64,000 nt of DNA from Sphingomonas sp. Leaf230. GTDB lineage: Bacteria; Pseudomonadota; Alphaproteobacteria; Sphingomonadales; Sphingomonadaceae. Numbering within the stretch: position 1 is the first letter of the stretch; the number at the start of each line of letters is the position of its first letter. Below are positions 1-7,776 of the stretch, piece after piece. The notes beneath the pieces are model-generated. The model searched no databases and had not been told where the DNA came from. It worked only from the letters and a program-made list of their open reading frames with translations. Location of the stretch: positions 161,507-225,506 of the forward strand of contig NZ_LMKW01000009.1 of the NCBI RefSeq assembly GCF_001421745.1. The letters are read 5' to 3'. The translations under genes were made by a program, and so were the position numbers.

Positions 1-44
1 GGGGCTGACCTTCCCCCGGCATGAAACGTTGCGGAAGGATCGGG

Positions 45-85
45 CCCTCCCCCGACCCCTCCCGCAAGCGGAAGCGGAGCAGAGG
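45..85. repeat. Half copy of the family A palindrome
   Basis: This C-rich arm matches the right arm of the paired palindromes at 2408-2519, 20361-20400 and 21614-21732 (CCCTCCCCCGACCCCTCCCG followed by a GGAGCAGA-like end). It directly abuts the ribosome binding region of the first dehydrogenase. It can be read in frame with that gene, which would create a false 20-residue N-terminal extension. Confidence 0.7.
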
Positions 86-88
86 ACA

Positions 89-853
89 ATGTCGCAGTTC
101 GACCTGACCGGCATGGTCGCCATCGTCACGGGATCGTCGCGGGGCATCGGCCTCGCTTCCGCGCGAGAGTTGGCCGAGCACGGCGCGAAGATCGTGATCT
201 CAAGCCGCAAGCAGGACGCCTGCGACACGGTCGCGGCGGAACTCAACGCCAGGCACGGCGACGGCACCGCCATCGCCATTGCCGCCAACATCTCCGACAA
301 GGCCGGCCTCCAGCACCTCGTCGACCAGACCCGCGCCAAATTCGGTCGCATCGACGTCCTCGTATGCAACGCCGCCTCGAACCCCTATTACGGCCCACAA
401 GCCGGCATCGCCGACGACCAGTTCCGCAAGATCCTCGACAACAACATCGTCTCCAACCACTGGCTGATCCAGATGGTCGCGCCCGAGATGCTCGAGCGCC
501 GCGGCGGCAGCATAATCATCATATCCTCGATCGGCGGGCTGCGCGGCTCGCCGGTGATTGGCGCCTATTGCATCAGCAAGGCCGCCGACATGCAGCTCGC
601 GCGCAACCTCGCGGTCGAGTTCGGACCGTCGAACGTCCGCGTGAACTGCATCGCGCCTGGCCTGATCAAGACCGACTTCGCGCGCGCCTTGTGGGAAGAC
701 CCGCACCGGATCGAGGCAGCGAACACCAGCGTGCCGCTCCGCCGGATCGGCGAGCCGGAAGAGATCGCGGGCGCGGTCGTCTTCCTCGCGTCCTCGGCAA
801 GCAACTTCATGACCGGCCAGACGATGGTCATCGACGGCGGCGTCACGATCTAA
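89..853 (+). CDS. SDR family NAD(P)-dependent oxidoreductase
   Basis: A classical short-chain dehydrogenase/reductase of 254 residues, the usual size for the family. The Rossmann glycine motif TGSSRGIG lies near the N-terminus. The structural NAA motif, the catalytic Ser before GSPVIGAY, and the YCISK form of the YxxxK active site are all visible. The C-terminal MTGQTMVIDGG segment is typical of the FabG-like branch. The frame is open upstream to 29, but those codons come from the family A repeat. The ATG at 89, preceded by AGAGGA, is the better start. A second SDR follows 15 nt downstream, so the two probably form an operon. The substrate cannot be told from sequence. Confidence 0.9.
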   Translation: MSQFDLTGMVAIVTGSSRGIGLASARELAEHGAKIVISSRKQDACDTVAAELNARHGDGTAIAIAANISDKAGLQHLVDQTRAKFGRIDVLVCNAASNPYYGPQAGIADDQFRKILDNNIVSNHWLIQMVAPEMLERRGGSIIIISSIGGLRGSPVIGAYCISKAADMQLARNLAVEFGPSNVRVNCIAPGLIKTDFARALWEDPHRIEAANTSVPLRRIGEPEEIAGAVVFLASSASNFMTGQTMVIDGGVTI

Positions 854-868
854 CCGAAGGACCATGCG

Positions 869-1666
869 ATGCGCTTCACCGACAAATCCATCATCGTCAC
901 CGGCGCGGGCTCCGGCATCGGCCGCGCCGCCGCGCTCCTGTTCGCAAGCGAAGGGGGCAGGGTCGTCGTCGCCGACAAGACCGATTGCGCGGACGAAACC
1001 GCGCACTTGATCACGCAGGCCGGCGGCACGGCGAAGGCGATCCGCATCGACGCCGGGCTCGAAGAGGACGTGATCCGCACGATCGCGCTCGCCTGCGACA
1101 GCTTCGGCGGGCTCGACGTGATGTTCGCCAATGCGGGGATCTCGGGCGGCATGGCCAACCTGTTCGACACCGACGTTGCGCTCATCACCGAGGTGTTGCG
1201 CGTCAACCTGATCGGTCCGTTCCTCGCGATCAAGCACGCCGCGCCGCGGATCGCCGAGCGAGGGAAGGGCGCGATCGTCCTTACCGCCAGCGTTGCCGGT
1301 ATTCGGTCGGGCGCCGGCTCGCCCGCCTATTCCGCTTCGAAAGCCGGCGTCATCAACCTCGCCGCCGTCTCGGCTCAGCAACTCACAGGCTCGAACGTCC
1401 GCGTCAACGCGATCTGCCCCGGCCTGACCGAAACCGGCATGACCAAACCTGTCTTCGACTACGCACGCGAGGCGAACAAGATGGACCGCGTCGGCCGCCT
1501 CAACCCGCTCCACCGCGGCGCGCAGCCCGAGGAACTCGCCAAGGTCGCGCTTTTCCTCGCCTCCGACGACGCCAGCTACGTCAACGGCCAGGCAATCGCG
1601 GTCGATGGCGGTCTCTCGTCGAGCCATCCCGTCACGCGGCAGGAATACGGCAAGACCGCCGCCTGA
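869..1666 (+). CDS. SDR family NAD(P)-dependent oxidoreductase (second of a pair)
   Basis: A 265-residue classical SDR. It shows TGAGSGIG at the cofactor site, NAGISGG, the catalytic serine region and YSASK. The C-terminal YVNGQAIAVDGG matches the FabG-type ending. A GAAGGA ribosome binding site lies 8 nt before the ATG. It sits 15 nt after another SDR and is probably co-transcribed with it. Such SDR pairs often oxidise or reduce hydroxyacyl or ketone intermediates, but nothing here fixes the substrate. The upstream neighbours that might reveal a pathway are outside the window. Confidence 0.9.
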   Translation: MRFTDKSIIVTGAGSGIGRAAALLFASEGGRVVVADKTDCADETAHLITQAGGTAKAIRIDAGLEEDVIRTIALACDSFGGLDVMFANAGISGGMANLFDTDVALITEVLRVNLIGPFLAIKHAAPRIAERGKGAIVLTASVAGIRSGAGSPAYSASKAGVINLAAVSAQQLTGSNVRVNAICPGLTETGMTKPVFDYAREANKMDRVGRLNPLHRGAQPEELAKVALFLASDDASYVNGQAIAVDGGLSSSHPVTRQEYGKTAA

Positions 1667-1746
1667 CCGACGATGCTGTCAGGACGCGGCGTTTCGGCCG
1701 CTGGATACGCTTGCGCAACGACTTTTGCGGGACCATTTGCGACGTG

Positions 1747-1763
1747 CGGACGTTGAGCGTCCG
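1747..1763 (+). promoter_or_regulatory. Small hairpin in the sodB leader
   Basis: CGGACG, a five-base TTGAG loop and CGTCCG form a perfect 6-bp stem just upstream of the AAGGAG ribosome binding site of sodB. There is no T-run after it, so it is not an obvious terminator. It could be an mRNA-stabilising or regulatory element of the sodB leader. The function is unknown. Confidence 0.35.
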
Positions 1764-1783
1764 ACCCCATAAGGAGAACCCCC

Positions 1784-2398
1784 ATGGCTTTCGAACTCCC
1801 ACCGCTGCCGTATGCCTATGACGCGCTCGAGCCGGTGATCGACCAGGAAACGATGAAGTTTCATCACGACAAGCATCACGCGGCGTACACGGCCAAGCTG
1901 AACGAAGGCGTCGAGAAGGACTCGGCTCTGGCGGGCAAGTCGATCGAGGACATCCTCGGCATGATCTCGTCGCAGCCGCCGCTGATCCGCAACAATGGCG
2001 GCGGTTTCTGGAACCACGACTTCTTCTGGAAGACGATGGCGGCCAAGAACGGCCAGGCACCGTCGGGCAAGCTCGCCGAGGCGATCGACCGCGACTTCGG
2101 CAGCCTCGACAAGCTGAAGGAAGAGTTCAACACCAAGGGTGCCGGGCAGTTCGGCTCGGGCTGGGCGTGGCTGATCGCGGATGCGAGCGGCAAGCTGAAG
2201 GTCACGAGCACGCCGAACCAGGACAACCCGCTGATGGACGATGCGAAGGAGCCCGGCACGCCGTTGCTCGGTAACGACGTCTGGGAGCACGCCTATTACC
2301 TGACGTACAAGAACGATCGTCCGGGCTATCTGAAGGCCTGGTGGGATATCGTGAGCTGGGACGTCGTCGGCGAGCGTTACGCGAAGGTCGCAGGCTGA
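1784..2398 (+). CDS. sodB: Superoxide dismutase [Fe/Mn]
   Basis: A 204-residue iron/manganese superoxide dismutase that dismutates superoxide to oxygen and hydrogen peroxide, presumably in the cytoplasm. The N-terminal MAFELPPLPY matches SodB. Metal ligands are visible as His27 in KFHHDKHH, His78 in FWNHDFFW, and the Asp and His of DVWEHAYY. The GGGFWNHDFFW and NDRPGYLKAWW signatures are intact. No signal peptide is present. AAGGAG stands 9 nt before the ATG. The closeness to E. coli SodB suggests iron, but the metal cannot be assigned from sequence alone. Confidence 0.97.
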   Translation: MAFELPPLPYAYDALEPVIDQETMKFHHDKHHAAYTAKLNEGVEKDSALAGKSIEDILGMISSQPPLIRNNGGGFWNHDFFWKTMAAKNGQAPSGKLAEAIDRDFGSLDKLKEEFNTKGAGQFGSGWAWLIADASGKLKVTSTPNQDNPLMDDAKEPGTPLLGNDVWEHAYYLTYKNDRPGYLKAWWDIVSWDVVGERYAKVAG

Positions 2399-2407
2399 AC
2401 TTCTTAT

Positions 2408-2519
2408 CCCCCTCCCGCTTGCGGGAGGGGCTAGGGGAGGGCGCGACACAATTACTGGCGTCCGGCCTGTTTGGTCAGGCCCTCCCCCAACCCCTCCCGT
2501 GAACGGGAGGGGAGCAGTA
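2408..2519. repeat. Paired palindrome, family A
   Basis: Two GC-rich stems, CCCTCCCGCTTGCGGGAGGGG and CCCCTCCCGTGAACGGGAGG, flank an AT-richer spacer. The outer arms (AGGGGAGGG and CCCTCCCCC) pair with each other. It lies between the convergent sodB and ispZ genes and could end transcription from both sides. Confidence 0.8.
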
Positions 2520-2522
2520 GAA

Positions 2523-3134
2523 TTACCCTTCGGGCGGCAGGTCGGTCACGGCTTTGTCGCCCGTTTGCAATCCGTGCTTCAGTAGCATCGGAATGTTGGC
2601 GAACGCGAAGAGCAGCGTCAGCGGGATCGCGCCCCACAGCTTGAAGCCGACCCAGAAGTCCCAGGTGGTATTGCGCCACACCGCCTCGTTCAGCACGGCC
2701 ATGAACACGAAGAACACCGCCCAGTTGCGCGTGAGCTTGCGCCAGCCTTCCGCGGACAGACCGGGATAGGCGGTGGCGAGCAGCGACTGGAGCAGCGGGC
2801 GCCCGGTGACGAGCCCGAACGTCAGGATCGCCGCGAACATCGCGTAGATGATCGTCGGCTTCATCTGGATGAAGCGCTGGTCGTGGAAATAGATCGTCAG
2901 CCCGCCGAACACGACGATCAGCGCACCCGACAGCCACAGCATCGGCGAGATATGGCCCGCCTTGACCTTCGACACGATCATCGCGGCGACCGTGGCGATG
3001 ATGAACGCGGTGGTGGCGGCAACGACGCGGACGATCGGCAGGCCGGGGGTGAGGAAGTTCACCGCGAAGAAGACCGCGAGCGGGCCGTAGTCGACCGCCA
3101 TGCGGAGGCCGGGGGATAGGGGGGGCTTGGTCAC
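2523..3134 (-). CDS. ispZ: Septation protein A / inner membrane-spanning protein YciB
   Basis: A small polytopic inner membrane protein of the YciB/IspZ family, about 203 residues. About five or six hydrophobic segments are visible, such as PLAVFFAVNFLTPG, FIIATVAAMIVSKV, MLWLSGALIVVFGG and IYAMFAAILTFGLV. The family hallmarks GRPLLQSLL, FWVGFKLWGAIPLTLLF and NEAVWRNTTWDFWV are present. Members affect cell-envelope integrity and division in other bacteria. I prefer the GTG at 3134 because related proteins carry about ten residues before MAVDYGPL; the ATG at 3101 is the alternative. It is downstream of mtaB and ftsY in the same direction, separated from ftsY by a family E palindrome. Confidence 0.88.
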   Translation of the reverse strand: MTKPPLSPGLRMAVDYGPLAVFFAVNFLTPGLPIVRVVAATTAFIIATVAAMIVSKVKAGHISPMLWLSGALIVVFGGLTIYFHDQRFIQMKPTIIYAMFAAILTFGLVTGRPLLQSLLATAYPGLSAEGWRKLTRNWAVFFVFMAVLNEAVWRNTTWDFWVGFKLWGAIPLTLLFAFANIPMLLKHGLQTGDKAVTDLPPEG

Positions 3135-3163
3135 TGAGTTATCCACGAAATACGGTAAGATGC

Positions 3164-3235
3164 CGTTCGTCTTGAGCGTAGTCGAAGGACATTGCCACAA
3201 GCTGACCAGTCCTTCGACTTCGCTCAGGACGAACG
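3164..3235. repeat. Paired palindrome, family E
   Basis: The arms CGTTCGTCTTGAGCGTAGTC-GAAGGAC and GTCCTTCGACTTCGCTCAGGACGAACG are near-perfect inverted copies separated by about 18 nt. It lies between ftsY and ispZ. Related arms occur at 27227-27355. Confidence 0.8.
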
Positions 3236-3253
3236 GGGGAGGCGGGGCAGGCG

Positions 3254-4189
3254 TTACTTTCGAACGCTCTCCACGCCCGCGATGATCCGGCTCACCTCGT
3301 TCGCATCGAATGGGCGGAGGTCCGTCATGCCCTCGCCGATACCGATCGCGTGGATAGGCAGGCCGTATTTCTCGGCCGCCGCGACCAGCACGCCGCCGCG
3401 CGCGGTGCCGTCGAGCTTGGTCATCACGAGCCCGGTGACGCCTGCGACCTCCTTGAAGACCTCGATCTGCTGGAGCGCGTTCTGGCCGGTGGTGGCGTCG
3501 AGCACCAGGACGATATCGTGCGGGCTCTCGGGGTTGATGCGACCCAGCACGCGGCGGATCTTGGCCAGTTCGTCCATCAGTTCGCGCTTGTTTTGCAAGC
3601 GGCCCGCGGTGTCGACGATCAGCACGTCGATGCCGGTCTCGGTCGCCTTCTTGACCGCGTCCCATACTACGCCTGCCGCGTCGCCGCCCTCGGGGCCGGT
3701 CACGATCGGCACGCCGACACGTTCTGCCCAAGTGCGGAGCTGGCCGATCGCGGCGGCGCGGAAGGTGTCGCCGGCGGCCAGCATCACGCCGTAATCCTGC
3801 TCCATCAGCAGATGCGCAAGCTTGGCGATGGTCGTCGTCTTGCCCGAGCCGTTGACGCCGATGACGAGGATCACCTGCGGGCGGGGGAAGGCGTCGATCT
3901 CGATCGGTTTGGCGACCGTGGCGAGGACCTTCTCGACCTCCTCGGCGACGATCACGCGGATGCCGAGCTCCTCCATGTTGCGCTCGAAGCTGCCTTCGGA
4001 CAGGCGGCGGCGGATGCGGCCGGCGGTCTCGGGGCCGAGATCGGAGGCGATCAGCGCTTCCTCGATGTCGTCGAGCGTCGAATCGTCGAGCCGCGCGCCG
4101 CCGAGGCCGGCGAGGTTGCCGACGAGCCGGTCGGAGGTGCGCTTGAAGCCGCCGATCAGCTTGTCGTGCCAGGTGGGGGTGGTGCTCAT
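3254..4189 (-). CDS. ftsY: Signal recognition particle receptor FtsY
   Basis: The SRP receptor GTPase, which docks SRP-ribosome complexes to the inner membrane by pairing with Ffh (also encoded here, at 7777-9321). At 311 residues it is a compact FtsY without a long acidic A domain. The N domain helical bundle is followed by the G domain: GVNGSGKTTT (P-loop), DTFRAAA (insertion box motif), DTAGR and TKLDGTARGG. The ATG overlaps the TGA of mtaB by four bases (ATGA), which implies translational coupling. Confidence 0.96.
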   Translation of the reverse strand: MSTTPTWHDKLIGGFKRTSDRLVGNLAGLGGARLDDSTLDDIEEALIASDLGPETAGRIRRRLSEGSFERNMEELGIRVIVAEEVEKVLATVAKPIEIDAFPRPQVILVIGVNGSGKTTTIAKLAHLLMEQDYGVMLAAGDTFRAAAIGQLRTWAERVGVPIVTGPEGGDAAGVVWDAVKKATETGIDVLIVDTAGRLQNKRELMDELAKIRRVLGRINPESPHDIVLVLDATTGQNALQQIEVFKEVAGVTGLVMTKLDGTARGGVLVAAAEKYGLPIHAIGIGEGMTDLRPFDANEVSRIIAGVESVRK

Positions 4190-5433
4190 GATGGTTCTCG
4201 TGTTGCGCTGAGGCGGTCGGACGTGGCGCCGGTGATCGCGATGCGGACGATGTCGCCGGGTATGGCGGGTTCGTCCAGAAGGACTTCTGCAAAATTGCCG
4301 ATATGGCCGCGGTCGCCGGGGCGTTCGACGAGCAGATCCTGCGACGTGCCGACCAGCGTTTGCAGCCAGTTCGCGCGCGATGTTTCGCCGGCCTGGCGGA
4401 GGAGGGCGGCGCGGTGGCGGCGGACTTCGGGTTCGACCTGCGGCATGCGCGCGGCGGGGGTGCCGACGCGCGGCGAATAGGGGAAGATATGCGGGTGGAC
4501 GATGTGGCAGTCGTCGATCAGCGCGCGTGTGTTGGCGAACATCGCCGCATCCTCGGTCGGGAAGCCGGCGATCAGGTCCGCGCCGATCGCGATGTCGGGG
4601 CGGGCGGTCTTGAGGCGCTCGACGAGGGCGACGCTTTCCGCGCGCGAATGGCGGCGCTTCATGCGCTTGAGGATCATGTCGTCTCCGGCCTGGAGCGAGA
4701 GGTGGACGTGCGGCATGATCCGCGCTTCGGTGGTCAGCAGCGCGAAGAGGCGGTCATCGATCTCGATGCCGTCGAGTGAGGACAGGCGCAGGCGTTCGAG
4801 CTTTGGGACGTGATGCAGGATGCGTTCGACGAGATGGCCGAGCGTCGGCGCGCCGGGGAGGTCGGGGCCGTAGCTGGTGAGGTCGACGCCGGTGAGGACG
4901 ATCTCGCGGTGGCCGGCGTCGACGAGACCGGCGATCCGGTCGACGACCGCGCCTGCGGGGACCGAGCGGCTGGGGCCGCGGCCGAACGGGATCGCGCAGA
5001 AGGTGCAGCGGTGGTCGCAGCCGTTCTGGACCTCGACGAACGCGCGGGCGTGAGCGGAGAAGCTCGCGGCGAGATGCGGCGCGGTCTCGCGGACTTGCAT
5101 GATGTCGGAAACGACGACCGGGGCGTCAGTCTGCCAGGTTTGCGACGTTAGCTTGTCGGCATTGCCGATGACACGGTCGACTTCGGGCATCGCGGCGAAG
5201 CTCGCGGGGTCGATCTGAGCAGCGCAGCCGGTGACGACGATCTGCGCGTCCGGCCGATCGCGTTTGGCCCGGCGGATCGCGACGCGCGTAGCCTTCACCG
5301 CGGCGTTAGTGACGGCGCAGCTGTTGACCACGACCATGTCCCGCCCGGCGACGAGCGCGCGGATGGTCTCGCTTTCGGCGATGTTGAGGCGGCAGCCGAG
5401 GCTGATGACCTCTGGCTGCGGGGCAGATGGCAT
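4186..5433 (-). CDS. mtaB: tRNA t6A37 methylthiotransferase MtaB
   Basis: A radical-SAM methylthiotransferase that converts N6-threonylcarbamoyladenosine-37 of tRNA to its 2-methylthio form. It has 415 residues. The N-terminal UPF0004 domain carries three cluster cysteines: Cys14 (SLGCRLN), Cys39 (VNSC) and Cys70 (VTGC). The radical-SAM triad is Cys139, Cys143 and Cys146 in NGCDHRCTFC. The C-terminal part ends in a weak TRAM-like segment. MtaB is preferred over MiaB or RimO because of the SLGCRLN start and the NSCAVTN context. It is coupled to ftsY by a four-base overlap. Confidence 0.93.
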   Translation of the reverse strand: MPSAPQPEVISLGCRLNIAESETIRALVAGRDMVVVNSCAVTNAAVKATRVAIRRAKRDRPDAQIVVTGCAAQIDPASFAAMPEVDRVIGNADKLTSQTWQTDAPVVVSDIMQVRETAPHLAASFSAHARAFVEVQNGCDHRCTFCAIPFGRGPSRSVPAGAVVDRIAGLVDAGHREIVLTGVDLTSYGPDLPGAPTLGHLVERILHHVPKLERLRLSSLDGIEIDDRLFALLTTEARIMPHVHLSLQAGDDMILKRMKRRHSRAESVALVERLKTARPDIAIGADLIAGFPTEDAAMFANTRALIDDCHIVHPHIFPYSPRVGTPAARMPQVEPEVRRHRAALLRQAGETSRANWLQTLVGTSQDLLVERPGDRGHIGNFAEVLLDEPAIPGDIVRIAITGATSDRLSATREPS

Positions 5434-5500
5434 GCGGCGCGATTTAGGAGGGGCGGGGGGGGAAGTCCACGGTTTGCTCGTGGGGGGCGTCCTACACCTT

Positions 5501-5579
5501 AGTTCTCCTGCGAACGCAGGAGCCCAGGGTATCAGCCGGAGCGCTGCTTGGTCCTAGGCTCCCGCCTTCGCGGGAGAAC
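5501..5579. repeat. Paired palindrome, family B
   Basis: TTCTCCTGCGAACGCAGGAG-CCCAG pairs imperfectly with CTCCCGCCTTCGCGGGAGAA. The spacer contains CCGGAGCGCTGCTTGG, whose GCGCTGCTTGG also occurs in the spacers at 13701 and 34713. The gene-free stretch 5434-5760 contains only this element and the next one. Confidence 0.8.
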
Positions 5580-5611
5580 TAGCGTAATGGAGGTGCCCCT
5601 CATCCATCAGA

Positions 5612-5719
5612 CACCACCCCGGCGAAGGCCGGGGCCCAGTTGGGGAACGTTGCTAACTACGGACTACCCGCGATTACTTCGACCTTTCCAATTGGGCCCC
5701 GGCCTTCGCCGGGGTGGTC
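5612..5719. repeat. Paired palindrome, family C
   Basis: The arms CCACCCCGGCGAAGGCCGGG-GCCCAGTTGGGG and CCAATTGGGCCCCGGCCTTC-GCCGGGGTGG are inverted copies about 42 nt apart. A second copy with a similar spacer (GCTAAC) is at 34454-34557. It is downstream of the GGDEF/EAL gene. Confidence 0.85.
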
Positions 5720-5760
5720 GTGAGTTGGGATAGGCCGCCCAAGAATAAGTGTGCTCGCGG

Positions 5761-7386
5761 TCACCCCGCCAATCGTGGCGCAATGCCGCGAGGCGGTGGC
5801 ACGTTGCGGTCAGGCCGCTGGGCCAGCAAGCGTTTCTCCGCCAGCAACCGCCGGACCTGCGCGGCACCTAGCGGGCGCCCGTACAAATACCCCTGGCCCT
5901 TCGCGCATCCCATGCCGCGCAACCGCTCCTCGATCGCGGCATCCTCGATTCCCTCGGCGGTAGTCGGCAGGTTGAGGCTGTCCCCCAACCGCACGATCGT
6001 GTTCACGATCGCCATGCTCTCCGGATTGTCCAGGATCGACGAGACGAAGCTCCTGTCGATCTTGATCCGGTCGAATGGCAACGCCCGCAGATGCGCCAAG
6101 CTCGAATAACCGGTACCGAAATCGTCGAGCGCGAGGCGGATGCCCTGGTTCTTCAGGCTGCCGACGATCGACTGCGCGAGGGGAAGGTTGTCGAACAGCG
6201 CGCTCTCGGTGATCTCGATCTCGAGCCGGCTGGCGGGAAAGCCAGTCTCGACCAGCGTCTTGATGATCTTCTGCGCGAGCCACGCATCGCGCAACTGCAG
6301 CGGCGAGACGTTGACCGACAGCGTGAGCCCGGCGTCCCAGTCGCGCGCGGCGGCGAACGCCTGGCGCATGATCGACAGCGACAGGTCGCCGATGAGCCCC
6401 GTTTCCTCCGCGATCGGAATGAACACGTCGGGCGCGATCATGCCGCGCGTCGGATGTTCCCAGCGCGCCAACACCTCGAAACCGGTGATGAGGCCGGTGA
6501 TCAGATCGACCTGTTGCTCGAAATACGGAACGACCTCCTGCGCCGGGATCGCGCTACGGAGACCTGCTTCGAGTTCGCCGCGCAGTTGCAGCGATCGCTC
6601 CATCGAGGTGTCGAACCACGCATGACGACTGCGCCCGGCGGTCTTGGCCGCGTGGAGCGCGATGTCGGCGTTGCGCAGCAAGGCGTCGACCGACGCGCAG
6701 TCGCGATCGGACCGCGCGATGCCGATCGAGACGCTGCTGTGAATGTCGAAGCCATTAGTACGGAACGGCAATGCGAGGCCTGCGACCATGCGCTCGGCGA
6801 TCCGGTCGGCGACGTTCTCGTGCGCGGAGTCGAAGACGAAGGTACAGGCGAACTCATCCGCGCCCAGTCTAGCGAGCAGGCTGGTGCTGGGCGCGATCGC
6901 CGCGATCGTCTCGGCGACATGAGCGAGCAACAGGTCGCCGACCGCATAGCCGTGCAGGTCGTTGACGCTCTTGAAGTGATCGATGTCGATCGTCAGCATG
7001 GCCATAGCCTTGCCGCGGCGGCGGGTACTGGCGAACAGTGCCGCGCCGTCTTCGGACAAGCTGCGGCGATTGAGGAAGCCGGTAAGCGGATCGCGCTGCG
7101 CAAGCGCGTGCGCATGGCGGCCGGCGTCGGACAGGGTGTTCAGCTCTTCCGATAGGGCCCGGTATCGGAACCAGCCGAACATGATCAGCGCCGCGTTCAA
7201 CAACAGCGCCGCGACCAGGCCGTGATCGATTACCGCATCGCTGCCGTGCCAATGTGCCAGTGCCTTGACGACCGCGGTGCCGGCGGTGCCGACGAACAGA
7301 AGCAGTGCGGCGCCCGTTACGGCGCCGGTCATGAATTCCCGACTGATGTTGCGGAGCGAAAATCTCGCCGCCGACTTTACGGTCAT
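5761..7386 (-). CDS. Membrane-bound GGDEF/EAL protein with degenerate motifs
   Basis: A putative cyclic-di-GMP signalling protein of about 541 residues. Two N-terminal membrane segments (TGAALLLFVGTAGTAVV and GLVAALLLNAALIMFGW) are followed by a GGDEF domain and then an EAL domain. The GGDEF signature reads RLGADEF and the EAL signature reads EVLARWEHP. The glutamate of EAL and other metal or catalytic motifs (NVSPLQLR, ITESAL, DDFGTGYSS, KIDRSFV, TAEGIE) are kept. I infer a phosphodiesterase with a GTP-binding regulatory or inactive cyclase domain. The frame is open to a GTG at 7437; the ATG at 7386 is preferred only for codon type, as neither has a good Shine-Dalgarno sequence. Confidence 0.87.
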   Translation of the reverse strand: MTVKSAARFSLRNISREFMTGAVTGAALLLFVGTAGTAVVKALAHWHGSDAVIDHGLVAALLLNAALIMFGWFRYRALSEELNTLSDAGRHAHALAQRDPLTGFLNRRSLSEDGAALFASTRRRGKAMAMLTIDIDHFKSVNDLHGYAVGDLLLAHVAETIAAIAPSTSLLARLGADEFACTFVFDSAHENVADRIAERMVAGLALPFRTNGFDIHSSVSIGIARSDRDCASVDALLRNADIALHAAKTAGRSRHAWFDTSMERSLQLRGELEAGLRSAIPAQEVVPYFEQQVDLITGLITGFEVLARWEHPTRGMIAPDVFIPIAEETGLIGDLSLSIMRQAFAAARDWDAGLTLSVNVSPLQLRDAWLAQKIIKTLVETGFPASRLEIEITESALFDNLPLAQSIVGSLKNQGIRLALDDFGTGYSSLAHLRALPFDRIKIDRSFVSSILDNPESMAIVNTIVRLGDSLNLPTTAEGIEDAAIEERLRGMGCAKGQGYLYGRPLGAAQVRRLLAEKRLLAQRPDRNVPPPRGIAPRLAG

Positions 7387-7536
7387 GGGGTTGGCCTGTT
7401 CGGTCTCTTGCTTGGGTGGCGGTGTGGCATGCGACACGTGTAAGATATGTTAAGAAGCCGTATAGGCGGGGCGAGGCGAGGCGCGGGCGCGATTGGTTGC
7501 GCGAGATACAGAGTGAATTGAACCGAGGTACGAATG

Positions 7537-7592
7537 TCTCCCCGCGAAGGCGGGGACCCAGTCTGGACTCCCGCCTTCGCGGGAGAACAAGG
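7537..7592. repeat. Paired palindrome, family B
   Basis: CTCCCCGCGAAGGCGGGGAC-CCAG pairs with CTCCCGCCTTCGCGGGAGAA. Together with the hairpin at 7716 it is the only structure seen in the 7387-7776 gap between the divergent GGDEF/EAL gene and ffh. Confidence 0.8.
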
Positions 7593-7715
7593 AGAGGTGT
7601 CGATCAACGTCCCTCCGCTCGGGAACCCATCTTGCATCCCGAACCGCATTCCAGTAGGTGGCAGCCCACGTTCCGTTACGAGGCGCATTGGACGAGCATC
7701 CAAGGATGCACGCTG

Positions 7716-7746
7716 GCCGGCGAGGTTTCGCCCGCCGGCGCTTTTG
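7716..7746 (+). terminator. Terminator-like hairpin in the ffh leader
   Basis: GCCGGCG (7716-7722) and CGCCGGC (7733-7739) form a 7-bp stem with a 10-base loop, followed by GCTTTTG. It lies only about 30 nt before the ffh ATG and on the same strand. It may be an attenuator or leader structure rather than the end of an upstream gene, since no rightward gene precedes it. Confidence 0.4.
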
Positions 7747-7776
7747 CGTTGCGTCACGGTGATTTGGAGTATTTCG

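Noticed and set aside
29-88. N-terminal extension of the first dehydrogenase
   Set aside because: The 20 codons are translated from a family A repeat arm. The ATG at 89 has a ribosome binding site and fits the family start.
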